Counted from the stretch's first letter, positions 52,010 to 62,857 are shown. The stretch is DNA of 64,000 nt from DATEZO01 sp035255485 (GCA_035255485.1 DATEZO010000181.1:4545-68544); one strand, 5' to 3'. Notes: generated from the letters alone by a model not told the origin. Translations and numbers: made by a program.

Positions 52010-54367
52010 ATGCAAATTTCCCAACGGGTCATTCACCTTGCCAAAGAACGCGCGCTGTCCGGGTTTTCGATGCTGGTGCGGAATATGGTCGAAGAGGCCG
52101 CGGATACCCTGCGCCAGGCAGATGCGCGGCTCAGTTCGGCAGAAGGCCAGAAAACGCTCTCGGCCGCGTGGCATTTCCTGCATCTGGAAGGAAACCAGTT
52201 TCAGCAGCGCATCGTCACTTACTTTCGCGATTACCTCGATCGTGCAATGCAGACCATGTATACCGATCTGCGGGCCGGTTTGCGGGATATCTCGGCCGAT
52301 CGCCTTTCCCTCATTGACGATGAAACCATTACGCGCCAGATGGAAGTGGACCGTCTGGTATTGCAGATACGCGACGCGTCGCAGGAAAACCTCGGTCGAC
52401 TGAATCTCATTATTGCGCAGCTGCATGGTGAGCACGATGTCCGCGAACGGGAAAATCCGTTCCGCCCCTACCTGCTGGCACGCTCCCTGCATGAGGCGCT
52501 ACGCGACATGGTGCAATACGAGGGGCTGTCCCGGATCTTGTTCGACCATCTGTCCAATGCCATGGCGAATCGGGCGCCGGGATATTTTGCGGCGGTGCGC
52601 GAAATCTTCGAATCGAGCGGCATCCATGCACAACTGCTGGCGCGCCCGTCCCGGTTGAGCAAGGGACAGCGCGATTTGCTGGCGCAACAGGCTGCGCAAC
52701 GCAGCCGCAACACCGGTGCTGCCTCCGATGACTTTCCGTTTATCGGCACTGCACCGCCGCGAAATTTCGAGTCGCGCATATTGCCCGGTCTGAAACACAT
52801 GCAAGACTTGCTGCAGCATGTGCAATCTGAATCCAGCAGCAATCTCGATACATTCGGCAGCAAGTCCGGAGGGCAATCGGCCGCATTTCAGGATTTTGTC
52901 TGGCAGATATTCAACCAGCCCAGGCCTGCGGGCCTGCCGCGCAAACCGCCGCCCAGGAATTTGGGAGCGCCTGATCAATCGCAGGATGCGGCGGCATCTT
53001 CCTTGCTCGGCCAGTTAATGCACTATCAGAAGCAGATTGCGTCCGGGCAGGCGCAGGGCGGGATATTTGTCGCGCGGGATCGGCTCGATGCCAGTGTGGC
53101 AACCGGGCAGGAACGGATCATGATCGATGTGGTCGCGCTTCTGTTCGAATTCATCTTGCAGGACGCGCAAATACCGGAGGCCTTGCGCGAGCAGATCGGC
53201 CGCCTTGAGATTCCGTTCCTGAAAGCGGCAATCCTGGCGCCTGAATTGATGCATCAGGCAACGCATCCGGCCAGGCAGCTATTGAATCGGATCGGCACTG
53301 CCGCGGTTGGCCTGCATCCCGATGCGCAGCCGGATCAAGCGATTGCGACGGAAATCAAGCGCATTGCCACAAAAATCATCGACACTTTCGATCGCGACAT
53401 GACGATTTTTTCGGATGCCGCCGAGGATTTCGAGCAATTTCTGACTGAGACTCTGCCGGCTGCCGACAGCGTTACAAAACGGTGCGTCGTAGCCATCGAC
53501 CAGGCCGAGGCCAGCAGCGCTCTGTGCAGCAATACCGCCAGCGCGCTGCAAGGCTTGCTGTCGCCCTTACCAGTCGATCCGTCCGTATCCGACTTCATCA
53601 TGCGCATCTGGCTGCGCGTGCTGGTGCATCCGTTCAACCGGCAATCCGATACAGGAGCGGCAGCGGGCGAGCTGGACGCAATCGCCCGGCAATATCTCGA
53701 TGTCCTGCCGGAACTGGTGTGGAGCGTGCAGGAAAAGCGAACGCCTCAGGAGCGCAATGCCCTGATACGGCTGCTGCCGGGCCTGGTCAGGCAGATTAAG
53801 GCGGGGCTGGAAAGCATTCAGCTGCCAGAACGGGAAACCAGGCAGGCACTCGACCAATTGGTCGCATTGCATACCAATGTGCTGCGCGCCGCCGCGACAA
53901 GCGAGGGCCAGGCGTTGCTCGGCCTGGAAGACATGCGCCAGCATTTTTCCCTGCTCGTGATCAATCAGGACAGCGCATTCTGGATGGAGGACGGGCCGGT
54001 CAGCATCGACCGGGCCGCCATTGAAGAGGCATTAAGCAGGCAGCATGTCGTCGCCGAGGTAATGGCGTCCAGCGAGACTACCCCGGCCCCGACCTCGGAT
54101 GCCGAATGGCTGATGCAGCTGGAAAAGGGGGCCTGCGCCGAATACTGGTCCGGCAACACCTGCAAGATGATGCGGCTGGTCTGGATCACCCGTCACAAAT
54201 CGCTTTATCTTTTCAAGTCGGATGATGCCAACGATCCGGCGCCCGTCATTTATTCTTCCGTATCGCTGATCGAGGCGCTGCGCGATGGCGTGGTGCGGCC
54301 GGTCGAATATGCACCGCTGTTTGACCGGGCCGTCGAATCGCTGCTGGACGGTGCCGAATCGTTGTAG
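52010..54367 (+). CDS. DUF1631-family protein
   Basis: A 785-residue protein with no membrane segments. Helical content is high throughout. Features such as RVIHLAKERALSGFSMLVRN near the start, SQQAAQRS-like Gln-rich middle, LLFEFILQDAQIPEALREQIGRLEIPFLKAAI in two parts, and the C-terminal LGLEDMRQHFSLLVINQDSAFWMEDG pattern fit DUF1631, a betaproteobacterial/gammaproteobacterial family with unknown role. The C-terminal ~100 residues (GACAEYWSGNTCKMMRLVWITRHKSLY in part) resemble the DUF1631 tail that reads like a PilZ-type beta domain. It stands alone. Confidence 0.82.
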   Translation: MQISQRVIHLAKERALSGFSMLVRNMVEEAADTLRQADARLSSAEGQKTLSAAWHFLHLEGNQFQQRIVTYFRDYLDRAMQTMYTDLRAGLRDISADRLSLIDDETITRQMEVDRLVLQIRDASQENLGRLNLIIAQLHGEHDVRERENPFRPYLLARSLHEALRDMVQYEGLSRILFDHLSNAMANRAPGYFAAVREIFESSGIHAQLLARPSRLSKGQRDLLAQQAAQRSRNTGAASDDFPFIGTAPPRNFESRILPGLKHMQDLLQHVQSESSSNLDTFGSKSGGQSAAFQDFVWQIFNQPRPAGLPRKPPPRNLGAPDQSQDAAASSLLGQLMHYQKQIASGQAQGGIFVARDRLDASVATGQERIMIDVVALLFEFILQDAQIPEALREQIGRLEIPFLKAAILAPELMHQATHPARQLLNRIGTAAVGLHPDAQPDQAIATEIKRIATKIIDTFDRDMTIFSDAAEDFEQFLTETLPAADSVTKRCVVAIDQAEASSALCSNTASALQGLLSPLPVDPSVSDFIMRIWLRVLVHPFNRQSDTGAAAGELDAIARQYLDVLPELVWSVQEKRTPQERNALIRLLPGLVRQIKAGLESIQLPERETRQALDQLVALHTNVLRAAATSEGQALLGLEDMRQHFSLLVINQDSAFWMEDGPVSIDRAAIEEALSRQHVVAEVMASSETTPAPTSDAEWLMQLEKGACAEYWSGNTCKMMRLVWITRHKSLYLFKSDDANDPAPVIYSSVSLIEALRDGVVRPVEYAPLFDRAVESLLDGAESL

Positions 54368-54718
54368 GCCGGCGGCAGGTTTCGCGCGCTTCCAGTAATA
54401 AATACACCTTATAGTATTTTTAAATACCGTTAATTTCATTGCGAATTCTGTATATTTTTACCATATACTCCCCTGTTTTTAATTTATTATGCAATGCTTT
54501 CCCTATCGAGTCGTGCATGGAAGGCGATCTTCCGGCCTGGCGCGGTTCTCCACCTGCTTCGCGATTCCCGCCGTCTTCAGCACGAATCCCATAATCCCGT
54601 ATCATTGCTTATGCGCCGCAGGATTTATGCGGCACTTTCCGGCCGCCTGATCTCTAGCGTAGAGGCCAGGTAACAGATTGGCAACATCGAGAACTTCCTA
54701 CTGAAGAGCCATCTTCCC
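54368..54718. other. 351-bp intergenic region with repeat D
   Basis: Contains element copy D (54400-54473). The remaining bases carry a hairpin GCCGCAGGATTTATGCGGC at about 54613-54631 without a T run, and a short minus-strand frame (54420-54605) that overlaps the repeat and is not credible. The serA promoter must lie here, but I cannot place it. Confidence 0.5.
54400..54473 (+). repeat. 74-nt dispersed element, copy D
   Basis: AAATAC, GTATTTTT after 8 bases, ATTTCATTGCGAAT in the middle, and the end GTATATTTTTACCATATACTCCCC followed by TGTTTTT. It starts 33 bases after the DUF1631 stop. Relative to C it has one base less in the first half and one more in the second, so total length is unchanged. 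Confidence 0.75.
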
Positions 54719-55918
<1,200 letters not shown>

Positions 55919-55931
55919 CGGCGGCAATGAT

Positions 55932-56399
55932 TCAGGCAATTGCCTTGGTCTTGATGGGAAGATGGAATTCGACCGTTGTCAATTTGCGCAGATGATTGCT
56001 GTTCTTGAGTAAATCGGCAAGCGTATATCGACTCAATACATCCAGATAGGCAGTAGTTGCCTGCCGCAATATGTCTTGCAGCTCGCAGGCGGGCGAAAGA
56101 ATGCATTCATTGCTGTCACGGTTGAAGCATTCGACCATCACGAAATCCGGTTCGGTGCCGCGCACCACCAGGCCCAGGTTGATTTCTTCCGGCTCCTTGG
56201 CGAGTCGCAAGCCACCACTGCGACCGCGGACAGTTTCCACCAGCCCCGCCAGCCCTAACTGATGCACCACTTTCATCAGATGATTCTTGGAAACGCCGTA
56301 AACATCGGCAATATCCCTGATCGTGACAAGTCGATCCCGATTCAGACCGAGATACATTAACGCTCTCAGAGTGTAATCCGTGTAGTCGGTCAAACGCAT
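55932..56399 (-). CDS. nsrR: Rrf2-family regulator, NsrR-like
   Basis: A 155-residue winged-helix regulator. It starts MRLTDYTDYTLRALMYL, and the HTH is DIADVYGVSKNHLMKVVHQL. Three cysteines (C91, C99, C105 in CFNRDSNEC and LSPAC) form the [Fe-S] ligand set of NsrR, which senses nitric oxide. IscR has different cysteine spacing and a longer C-terminus, so NsrR is preferred. No NO-detoxification gene is adjacent, so the target is open. The gap to 56640 holds nothing I can name. Confidence 0.85.
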   Translation of the reverse strand: MRLTDYTDYTLRALMYLGLNRDRLVTIRDIADVYGVSKNHLMKVVHQLGLAGLVETVRGRSGGLRLAKEPEEINLGLVVRGTEPDFVMVECFNRDSNECILSPACELQDILRQATTAYLDVLSRYTLADLLKNSNHLRKLTTVEFHLPIKTKAIA

Positions 56400-56639
56400 G
56401 GTATTGCCTCAATAACGGAAAGATGGAAAAGCACTTGGCGCGATACGCCTGTGGCTGCATGTGTAATCATGTTCCGAGGCAGCAAATCAAAACGTACAAT
56501 GCCCCAAAAATAACATCTATTTATTATATATCTTTACTGAGCTATTGGGAATGTTGTAATTATTCCTCGACCGAGCGGCTATTTTTATCAAATTCCATCA
56601 ATAATTCGCCGGAGCGATGATATGCAGTGGAAATGCGCG

Positions 56640-57389
56640 CTATCGATACCTGACCATAATCTCGTCGAATTTCCCGCTTTTTTTCAGATAATCGAGCGCT
56701 TGCTGGAATTGCGCGATGATTTTGTCATCCACATTCTTGTGAAAGGCGTAATAATAGCTTTCGGAATTCGACAGCGTATACACCTCTTCATAGTCGCTTG
56801 TCGCATAGCCCAGCTCTTTCATGTTCCACAGAATGACAGGGCTGCCATAGGCCCACATGTCGATGTGGCCGGCCTGCAGCATCTTTGCCACATTCATGCC
56901 TGACGTTGCTCGGAAAATCCTGTCGGGCTTGACGCCAAGCTTGAGAAGAAGCTGTTCTGCCACATCTTCTCGCACAACGCCGATTTTGTACTGCGAGCGA
57001 TTCAGATCCTCGATCGAGCCGATGATAATGTTGCGGCTTTTTGGTGCAACCAGAACAATGCGCGAAGGCATGATCGGACCAACCCATTTGAACAGATGTT
57101 CCCTGGCATTAGTACGCACCGTCGCAAACAGGACAGTATTCTTTTCCTTTAATGCGGTTTCATATCCGCGCGCCCAAGGCCATAACTTGATATCGTCCCG
57201 CGTCTTCCTTGAACCGACCAGCGACAGCATTTCAACCAGCGTATCTACCGAGATCCCCTGGCGCTTGCCGTCTTTTTCAAAATTGAATGGAGGATATTCT
57301 TCCGTGATGAAGGATAGATTATCAATTGTCTGTGCATGAATAGACAACGAAACAAGCCACATCAATACCACGCCGACAAGTTTTTTCAT
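56640..57389 (-). CDS. Periplasmic solute-binding protein, family 3
   Basis: A 249-residue protein with a signal peptide (KKLVGVVLMWLVSLSIHAQ) and an amino-acid-type binding fold: FITEEYPPFNFEKDGKRQGISVD, then WPWARGYETALKEKNTVLFATVRT, and GVVREDVAEQLLLKLG. No ABC permease or ATPase gene is near. Instead it lies 43 bases downstream of the membrane GGDEF-EAL gene on the same strand, which suggests a sensory rather than transport role. GGGGAGG precedes its ATG. Confidence 0.88.
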   Translation of the reverse strand: MKKLVGVVLMWLVSLSIHAQTIDNLSFITEEYPPFNFEKDGKRQGISVDTLVEMLSLVGSRKTRDDIKLWPWARGYETALKEKNTVLFATVRTNAREHLFKWVGPIMPSRIVLVAPKSRNIIIGSIEDLNRSQYKIGVVREDVAEQLLLKLGVKPDRIFRATSGMNVAKMLQAGHIDMWAYGSPVILWNMKELGYATSDYEEVYTLSNSESYYYAFHKNVDDKIIAQFQQALDYLKKSGKFDEIMVRYR

Positions 57390-57432
57390 GCGTCCTCCCC
57401 TGGACCAAGCGCAGTCTTGCCCCTATCCATGG

Positions 57433-60081
57433 TTATATTGAATACGCCTGGATTTCCTGGTGCATATTGTCATGTTTCGCGACCTTGCTTATATCAAGCA
57501 CTCTTCCGCTATGCAGTAGCGCCATGAATTTGTCCTCCGGCAGCGGGGGGCTGAAATAAAAGCCCTGCATGTGATCGCAGCCGTATTTCATCAGTAGCGC
57601 CAGTTGATGTTCATCTTCGATGCCTTCTGCGACAACCTCGAGATGAAGGTGATGCGCCATGCCGATAATTGCCTTTGCGAGCCTGGCATCATCAGCCCGA
57701 TACGCAATGTCTCGCACGAATGAACGATCGAGCTTCAGCCTGTTTGCCTGGAATCGCCTCAGATACGAAAGATTGGAGTATCCCGTACCGAAATCATCAA
57801 TCGCAATCCGCACTCCCATCATGCGCAATTTTGTCAACAGGGCAACGGTCTTTTGGGGGTCGTTCATCGACATGCTTTCGGTGATTTCCACTTCCAGGCA
57901 TGACGGCGGCAAACCCGCATTCCGCAATGCCTGTGCTATCTCATCTTCCAGCTGCGGCCGCGCCAGTTGTTGCGTCGACAGGTTAACCGATACGCGCAAT
58001 GAACCGAACCCGGCGGCATGCCATGTCTTGACCTGCATGCAGGCGGTGCGGATGACCCAGTCACCGATGCCGACGATCAAGCCGGTTTCCTCGGCCAAGG
58101 GAATGAAACGTGCCGGCGGCACCAGGCCAAGCTCCGGGTGCTGCCATCGCACCAGCGCTTCAGCGCCGATGATCCTGCCGTTACGCAGATCCAGCAATGG
58201 CTGATAGTGCAGGAGCAACTCGTTGCGTTCCAGTGCGTGTCGCAAACGGGATTCCAGCATCAGATGGTCATTGACCATGACTTGCATATCTGCAGAATAC
58301 CGTTGAATGCCGTTGCGTCCTTTTTCCTTTGCGCGATACATCGCGGTATCCGCATGTTTGAGAAGTGTCAAGGCATCCTTGCCGTCATCCGGATACACGC
58401 TTAATCCGATGCTGCAAGTAACCGCGACCTCCTGTCCGCCAAGAAGCATCGGTTCGGAAATGCTTTTCATGATTCTATCCAGCAAATCGGAAACTGTTTT
58501 TCCATCCACTATATTTTCAAAGACAATGACAAATTCATCTCCGCCGATTCGGGCCAGGGTATCGCATTTGCGGGCGCAAGAAGACATGCGCGCAGTAATC
58601 GTTTTCAGCAATACATCACCGGCGTCATGCCCAAGCGTGTCGTTGACATACTTGAATCGGTCGAGATCGATAAACACGACAAAAACCGAACGTCTTTCCC
58701 GTTCCGCCAGGGCAATTGCCTGCTCCAGCCGATCCATCAGCAGGGCGCGGTTCGGCAAGTTGGTCAATGCATCATGCAAGGCTTGCCTGCGCAATTGCTC
58801 CTCATAATTTTTGTGCCGGGTGATATCGTGCGCAACTGTTTGTATTGCCGGCATTCCGCCAAACTGGATAATCGCCCTGCTGAGTTCAACATCAATCACG
58901 GCGCCATCAATTCGCGTCATTTTGCCTTCGATTGAACGGAATTCAGTGGGATGCATGACCGGATTCAAGGTGTGCTCTTGCATGATTTCGCGGTACTCTG
59001 GGGAGATGAATTCCAGGATCGATTTTCCTTCCAGTTCTCCAGTGGTGACGCCACCGAGCATCTTGAGCGCGCCCCGATTCGCGAATGCGATTTTGCCGTC
59101 GTACTCAATCATGATGGCATCAGGCGACATCTCAACGAGCTGGCGATAGCGTTCCTCGCTTTCACGCGCAGACCGTTCCGCCAGTTTTCGTTCGCCGATT
59201 TCCTTGTTGAGTTGCTGAATGACGATCTTCATTTCTGCAACCTTGGCTCCCAATGCATCCGTGCGGTTCGCCACCAGGCTTTCCAGATCCGTCCGGTATT
59301 GATTCAATTCCTTGAAATCGCGTCGTATTGAAACGGTCATGTCGTTAAAGGCCGATACGACGATATCCAGCTCGTCCGGCTTGGCCGGCTTGTCGCGCAA
59401 CAAACGGAGCGCTTTATCGGGATTATTCAGGTTGATTCCGCGTGCATATGCCGCGATTGCGGAAAGATGCCGGCTGATCAGGTGCTGGAATATGAACAGG
59501 GCGAATACGGCGACGATCATTGCCTTGATGGTTTGGGCAATCAGTATCACCAGTGCTGCATTAAGCAAATCGCCGTAGACCTTTTCCAGGTTGGCAGTCA
59601 CGACTAGCGTGCCGAGTGGGAATTTATCAGTTGTGGAAGAATTATCCGAAAACCTGATTGCCATTTCTCTGGCCAGCGTATTGGCCTGGCTATGCATGTC
59701 ATGGCCTGCATGCATCAAAAGCTTGCCTGACGGGTCTTTTATTTCAACGTAAGCAATATCGGGAAGCTTTGCGATGCCTTCGAGCTGCTTGCGGGTCTGT
59801 TGTTCGTCCATGCTCCACAAAGACGAACCAATACTGTCGAGATAAGAATCTTTAATCTGGTTTATGCGCAATTCAAGACCGGATATGGCCTTTTTGTAAT
59901 CAAGCAATAATTGCACCCCGGTTGCAAAAAAAGCCAGGAGCGTGCTGCACAGTAAAATTGCAGCCAGCACACGCGTACCGAGCGGGTTTTGCCTGGAATA
60001 GCGAAATACCGACAGAGTTGCCTTGGCCGCTGCAGAAAATGAAAAGAGAGGCCGGTGTTTCAGAATCTTCATATGTTTCAT
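57433..60081 (-). CDS. Membrane PAS-GGDEF-EAL c-di-GMP signalling protein
   Basis: An 882-residue protein. Spans at about 36-60 and 173-198 enclose a ~110-residue periplasmic domain; then HAMP (199-255), coiled coil (260-310), PAS (308-425), GGDEF (430-595) and EAL (605-850). The cyclase loop is intact (GGDEF at 513-517) with an inhibitory site RKCD (504-507). EAL residues are also present: EAL 641-643, ITES, DDFGTGYSNL and EGIE. Both activities are therefore possible. The periplasmic binding protein gene follows in the same direction, and a GST gene precedes. Confidence 0.92.
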   Translation of the reverse strand: MKHMKILKHRPLFSFSAAAKATLSVFRYSRQNPLGTRVLAAILLCSTLLAFFATGVQLLLDYKKAISGLELRINQIKDSYLDSIGSSLWSMDEQQTRKQLEGIAKLPDIAYVEIKDPSGKLLMHAGHDMHSQANTLAREMAIRFSDNSSTTDKFPLGTLVVTANLEKVYGDLLNAALVILIAQTIKAMIVAVFALFIFQHLISRHLSAIAAYARGINLNNPDKALRLLRDKPAKPDELDIVVSAFNDMTVSIRRDFKELNQYRTDLESLVANRTDALGAKVAEMKIVIQQLNKEIGERKLAERSARESEERYRQLVEMSPDAIMIEYDGKIAFANRGALKMLGGVTTGELEGKSILEFISPEYREIMQEHTLNPVMHPTEFRSIEGKMTRIDGAVIDVELSRAIIQFGGMPAIQTVAHDITRHKNYEEQLRRQALHDALTNLPNRALLMDRLEQAIALAERERRSVFVVFIDLDRFKYVNDTLGHDAGDVLLKTITARMSSCARKCDTLARIGGDEFVIVFENIVDGKTVSDLLDRIMKSISEPMLLGGQEVAVTCSIGLSVYPDDGKDALTLLKHADTAMYRAKEKGRNGIQRYSADMQVMVNDHLMLESRLRHALERNELLLHYQPLLDLRNGRIIGAEALVRWQHPELGLVPPARFIPLAEETGLIVGIGDWVIRTACMQVKTWHAAGFGSLRVSVNLSTQQLARPQLEDEIAQALRNAGLPPSCLEVEITESMSMNDPQKTVALLTKLRMMGVRIAIDDFGTGYSNLSYLRRFQANRLKLDRSFVRDIAYRADDARLAKAIIGMAHHLHLEVVAEGIEDEHQLALLMKYGCDHMQGFYFSPPLPEDKFMALLHSGRVLDISKVAKHDNMHQEIQAYSI

Positions 60082-60152
60082 CGTTCATGCATACTGACAT
60101 GACGTGTTTCCTTATGGCAAGGATAGCACCTTCATTCACTATTCCGGCAAGC

Positions 60153-60881
60153 TCAGAAATCCAGTTCACTGTAATGACGAAAAATACCGTTCTGGTTGAA
60201 TGGTATACGGCGCTCCGAGGCAAGATAGCGCGCGATTTTTGGCCGCAGCGCCACCTGTTGATGCAAGGCGAGCAGCCGTGGACATGTCACTTCGACCCGG
60301 CGCATGGCGTGTGGAAAAGCGTAACGCAATCCCGCAATCACTTGAAACAGGGATAAATCGACATAGGTATGCGCGCCACCGACCATATATCGAGCGCCGT
60401 GCCGGTTGTTCTCCAGCACGCGCTCGAAATAGCCCAGGAATTTGGGTAGCCGTTCACTGACGAAATCTGCTGCGCGTCGCCGCGCTTCCGGTTTCTGGTC
60501 CCGATAATAAAGACTGCCGGCAATCGGATGATGGACATCGTGAATCTCCGCAACAAAATCCGTAATGGTCAACTGAAGCTGATGTGCCCAGATCCGCAAC
60601 TTTTCATCATCGGGAACAAGGCCAAGGCGAGGGCCAAGGAAAAGCAGTATGTTTGCGGTCTGGGCAATCAGCTGGTCGCCCGCTTTCAGGAACGGAGGGG
60701 CAAATGGAGGAAACTGCATCGATGTATCTTCAAGCATGCGAAACAGCGCCGGCATGCCCATTCCCTCGTGCTCAGGCAAACGTGCCACATCCAGATAATG
60801 CGCCCCGGCATCTTCCAGCGCCAGACGAATAAATTCGCCGCGCCCCTGTATTGATGGCCAGTAATAAAGTTCATAACGCAT
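60153..60881 (-). CDS. Glutathione S-transferase family protein
   Basis: A 242-residue protein with an N-terminal thioredoxin-like domain (MRYELYYWPSIQGRGEFIRLALEDAG, given here in part) and a helical C-terminal domain. Tyr in YYWPSIQGRGE is at the usual catalytic position, as in sigma/alpha-type GSTs. It may detoxify electrophiles; no substrate evidence exists. It lies 71 bases upstream of the GGDEF-EAL gene on the same strand. Confidence 0.88.
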   Translation of the reverse strand: MRYELYYWPSIQGRGEFIRLALEDAGAHYLDVARLPEHEGMGMPALFRMLEDTSMQFPPFAPPFLKAGDQLIAQTANILLFLGPRLGLVPDDEKLRIWAHQLQLTITDFVAEIHDVHHPIAGSLYYRDQKPEARRRAADFVSERLPKFLGYFERVLENNRHGARYMVGGAHTYVDLSLFQVIAGLRYAFPHAMRRVEVTCPRLLALHQQVALRPKIARYLASERRIPFNQNGIFRHYSELDF

Positions 60882-61061
60882 GCTGTCGCGCTCCCATATC
60901 TGATGATTCTGAATTTCATTTCAGGCAAAAATCGGACGCAAGAGAAAGATTTAAAATACTACCAAAAAAGAATTATCATTTTGGTTTGGATGACAGGGCA
61001 TGCTTGTTCGCTTCTCGTTGCCATGTCGCATTCACTAGGGGTTTTCGACAAGCGCCATTAG

Positions 61062-61451
61062 TCATGTCGTTACAACCCCAAGCTTTTTCCTTAATAAATC
61101 CATTACAACCTGTCGCATCGTATCTGGTTCGCTGCGATAAAGCATTTTTACCGTTTCCAGGAAAAGCGTTTCCGCTTCGTCGCTCTTGCGACTGGAAAGG
61201 GTGTCGTTGAGGTGTTCCCGATCCATCCATCCATGCCGTAAGCCAAGTGCCGTTTCAATGGTGCGTGCGAGATTACTGCCGATATTCTTGCGATTACACC
61301 TGATATGACTCAGATACCGTTCTGACAATCCCAGTCGTCCGGCAAAAAGCTTGAGCATGCCGCGTTCAGGCAAATGCGCATTTTCGTTTCTGAACTTCCG
61401 GTACAGCGCCATGAAATTTGCATGTCTGATTTGCGCGCTATTCATTGACAT
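61062..61451 (-). CDS. Phage-type HTH transcriptional regulator (putative repressor)
   Basis: A 129-residue protein with a helix-turn-helix in MLKLFAGRLGLSERYLSHIRCNRKNIG, where the pattern LA-RLGLS---LS-IR is XRE-like. The start MSMNSAQIRH follows GGAGGG; a much longer in-frame extension upstream to 62135 overlaps the ATPase gene and is rejected. It is divergent from a phage-like recombination module, which fits a repressor or Cro-type role. It has no peptidase domain, so control would not be by RecA-stimulated self-cleavage. Confidence 0.75.
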   Translation of the reverse strand: MSMNSAQIRHANFMALYRKFRNENAHLPERGMLKLFAGRLGLSERYLSHIRCNRKNIGSNLARTIETALGLRHGWMDREHLNDTLSSRKSDEAETLFLETVKMLYRSEPDTMRQVVMDLLRKKLGVVTT

Positions 61452-61885
61452 TGATTTTCCCTCCGGCAGCGTAATCGATCTCAAGTAATCATATTTCAAG
61501 CAAGCAACCTTAAGGGTAGCATTATTTATTGCAACAGAGAACGGCAAAATGGATTGGCATGTAACGCCACGTTTTTTTTGCGTACTTCCCGAATAATTCC
61601 AAGGGGAAAGGCGCAGGAAAAATGCAATCACACGCAGTGCCGAGGAAAATGGCGCTGAAATGGTGCTCCGCAGGCAAGCCTTCGGTGGTTTGCTATTAGC
61701 CCCTTCATGCTTCGATGCTCCTGTAAAAATAGAGCGTAAGCACTTGATTTTTAATGGAACGCTACCATTTTGATAGTATCTAAAAAGGGGTAAGGAATTG
61801 AATTGATTCATTTGAATTGATTCATTTCGATCTGGCGCCGCAACGATGCAAACATTGACGGGGCAACGACAAGGAGCATTGAACA
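61452..61885. other. 434-bp divergent control region of the phage-like module
   Basis: Separates the putative repressor gene from the ATPase gene. It holds two perfect 14-bp tandem repeats (61798-61825) and two related words, GGTAGCAT (61514) and GCTACCAT (61760), inverted to each other. No gene is recognised. A small hairpin-prone stretch lies around GCTACCATTTTGATAGTATC. Confidence 0.5.
61798..61825. promoter_or_regulatory. Tandem 14-bp operator candidates
   Basis: TTGAATTGATTCAT occurs twice back to back (61798-61811 and 61812-61825). Each contains the inverted repeat TGAAT-TG-ATTCA. Adjacent palindromic half-turn sites between a repressor gene and the early operon are what phage operators look like; the binding protein is assumed to be the regulator at 61062. 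Confidence 0.5.
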
Positions 61886-62857
61886 ATGGGTAATATGAAA
61901 TTTGAAATTCGACCGGCGGCGAAAGAGCGCGCAAAACTCCGCCTTGGCATCGCAGGACCGGCGGGTAGCGGCAAAAGCTATACAGCGCTGCTGGTTGCAT
62001 CAGCGTTGGGAGGGCGCATCGGTGTAATCGATACCGAACATCGTAGTGCGCATTTGTATGCGGATTTGATCCCGGGCGGTTTTGACGTGATTGAACTGGC
62101 ACCTCCTTTTTCGCCGGACAATTATGTTGCCGCAATCCATGCGTTCGAAATGGCGGGTGTTGCCACTATCCTGATCGACAGTCTGTCGCATGCATGGGCA
62201 GGAGAGGGCGGCGCTCTCGATATGCAGGGCAAGATTGCCGACAAGACTGGCAATACCTGGGCTGCCTGGCGGTCGGTAACGCCACGACATACGGCGCTGA
62301 TCGAGGCAATGCTCCAAAGCCCTTGCCATATCATCGCAACCATGCGATCAAAAATGGATTACGTTCAGGAAAACGATGGTGGGAAAGGCAAGGTCAAGAA
62401 AGTCGGTCTTGCTCCCGTCATGCGCGACGGTATTGAATACGAATTTACGCTCTTCATGGAGATGGATCAAAACCATAGTGGTTTTGTCGGTAAGGACCGG
62501 ACGCAACTGTTCGATAACCAGATCATCGAAAAACCGGGTGCTGAAATGGGACGGCAATTGCTTGACTGGTTGAATAGCGGCGTGGAAGCAACCAATACCC
62601 CGGTATTGCGCGAACAGCAACTCGCCGCCTTTTCCGAAAGTATCAGCCAGGCACGGACGATGGATGAGCTGAAAGAAGCGTATCGCGCTGCTGCCACCGT
62701 GTGCGATGCGCTACATGACGAGCAGGCCAAGAAGGATTTCAACCGGCTGACCAATATGCGCAAACATGAGCTGGAGTCGGCAACCGAAGAGGGAGAGGGG
62801 GACCGTATCAACGGCTTTCACAGGCAGCATGATCAACCTCGGGAGCATGCCGCATGA
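61886..62857 (+). CDS. Phage-type AAA/RecA-like ATPase (Sak4-like)
   Basis: A 323-residue P-loop protein. Walker A is GPAGSGKS (24-31) and Walker B lies in ATILIDSLSHAW. The opening (RPAAKERAKLRLGIAGPAGSG) and Sak4-like layout suggest a RecA-core phage single-strand-annealing helper that works with SSB. The C-terminal ~100 residues are charged and helical. AAGGAG precedes the ATG. It overlaps the Gp157-like gene by four bases (ATGA). Confidence 0.85.
   Translation: MGNMKFEIRPAAKERAKLRLGIAGPAGSGKSYTALLVASALGGRIGVIDTEHRSAHLYADLIPGGFDVIELAPPFSPDNYVAAIHAFEMAGVATILIDSLSHAWAGEGGALDMQGKIADKTGNTWAAWRSVTPRHTALIEAMLQSPCHIIATMRSKMDYVQENDGGKGKVKKVGLAPVMRDGIEYEFTLFMEMDQNHSGFVGKDRTQLFDNQIIEKPGAEMGRQLLDWLNSGVEATNTPVLREQQLAAFSESISQARTMDELKEAYRAAATVCDALHDEQAKKDFNRLTNMRKHELESATEEGEGDRINGFHRQHDQPREHAA

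Noticed and set aside
54613..54631. GCCGCA...TGCGGC hairpin before serA as a terminator
   Set aside because: No T run follows and the loop is ordinary; kept only as a note in the gap entry.
61452..62135. N-terminal extension of the phage regulator frame
   Set aside because: Overlaps the ATPase gene and its control region; a good ribosome-binding site marks the start at 61451.
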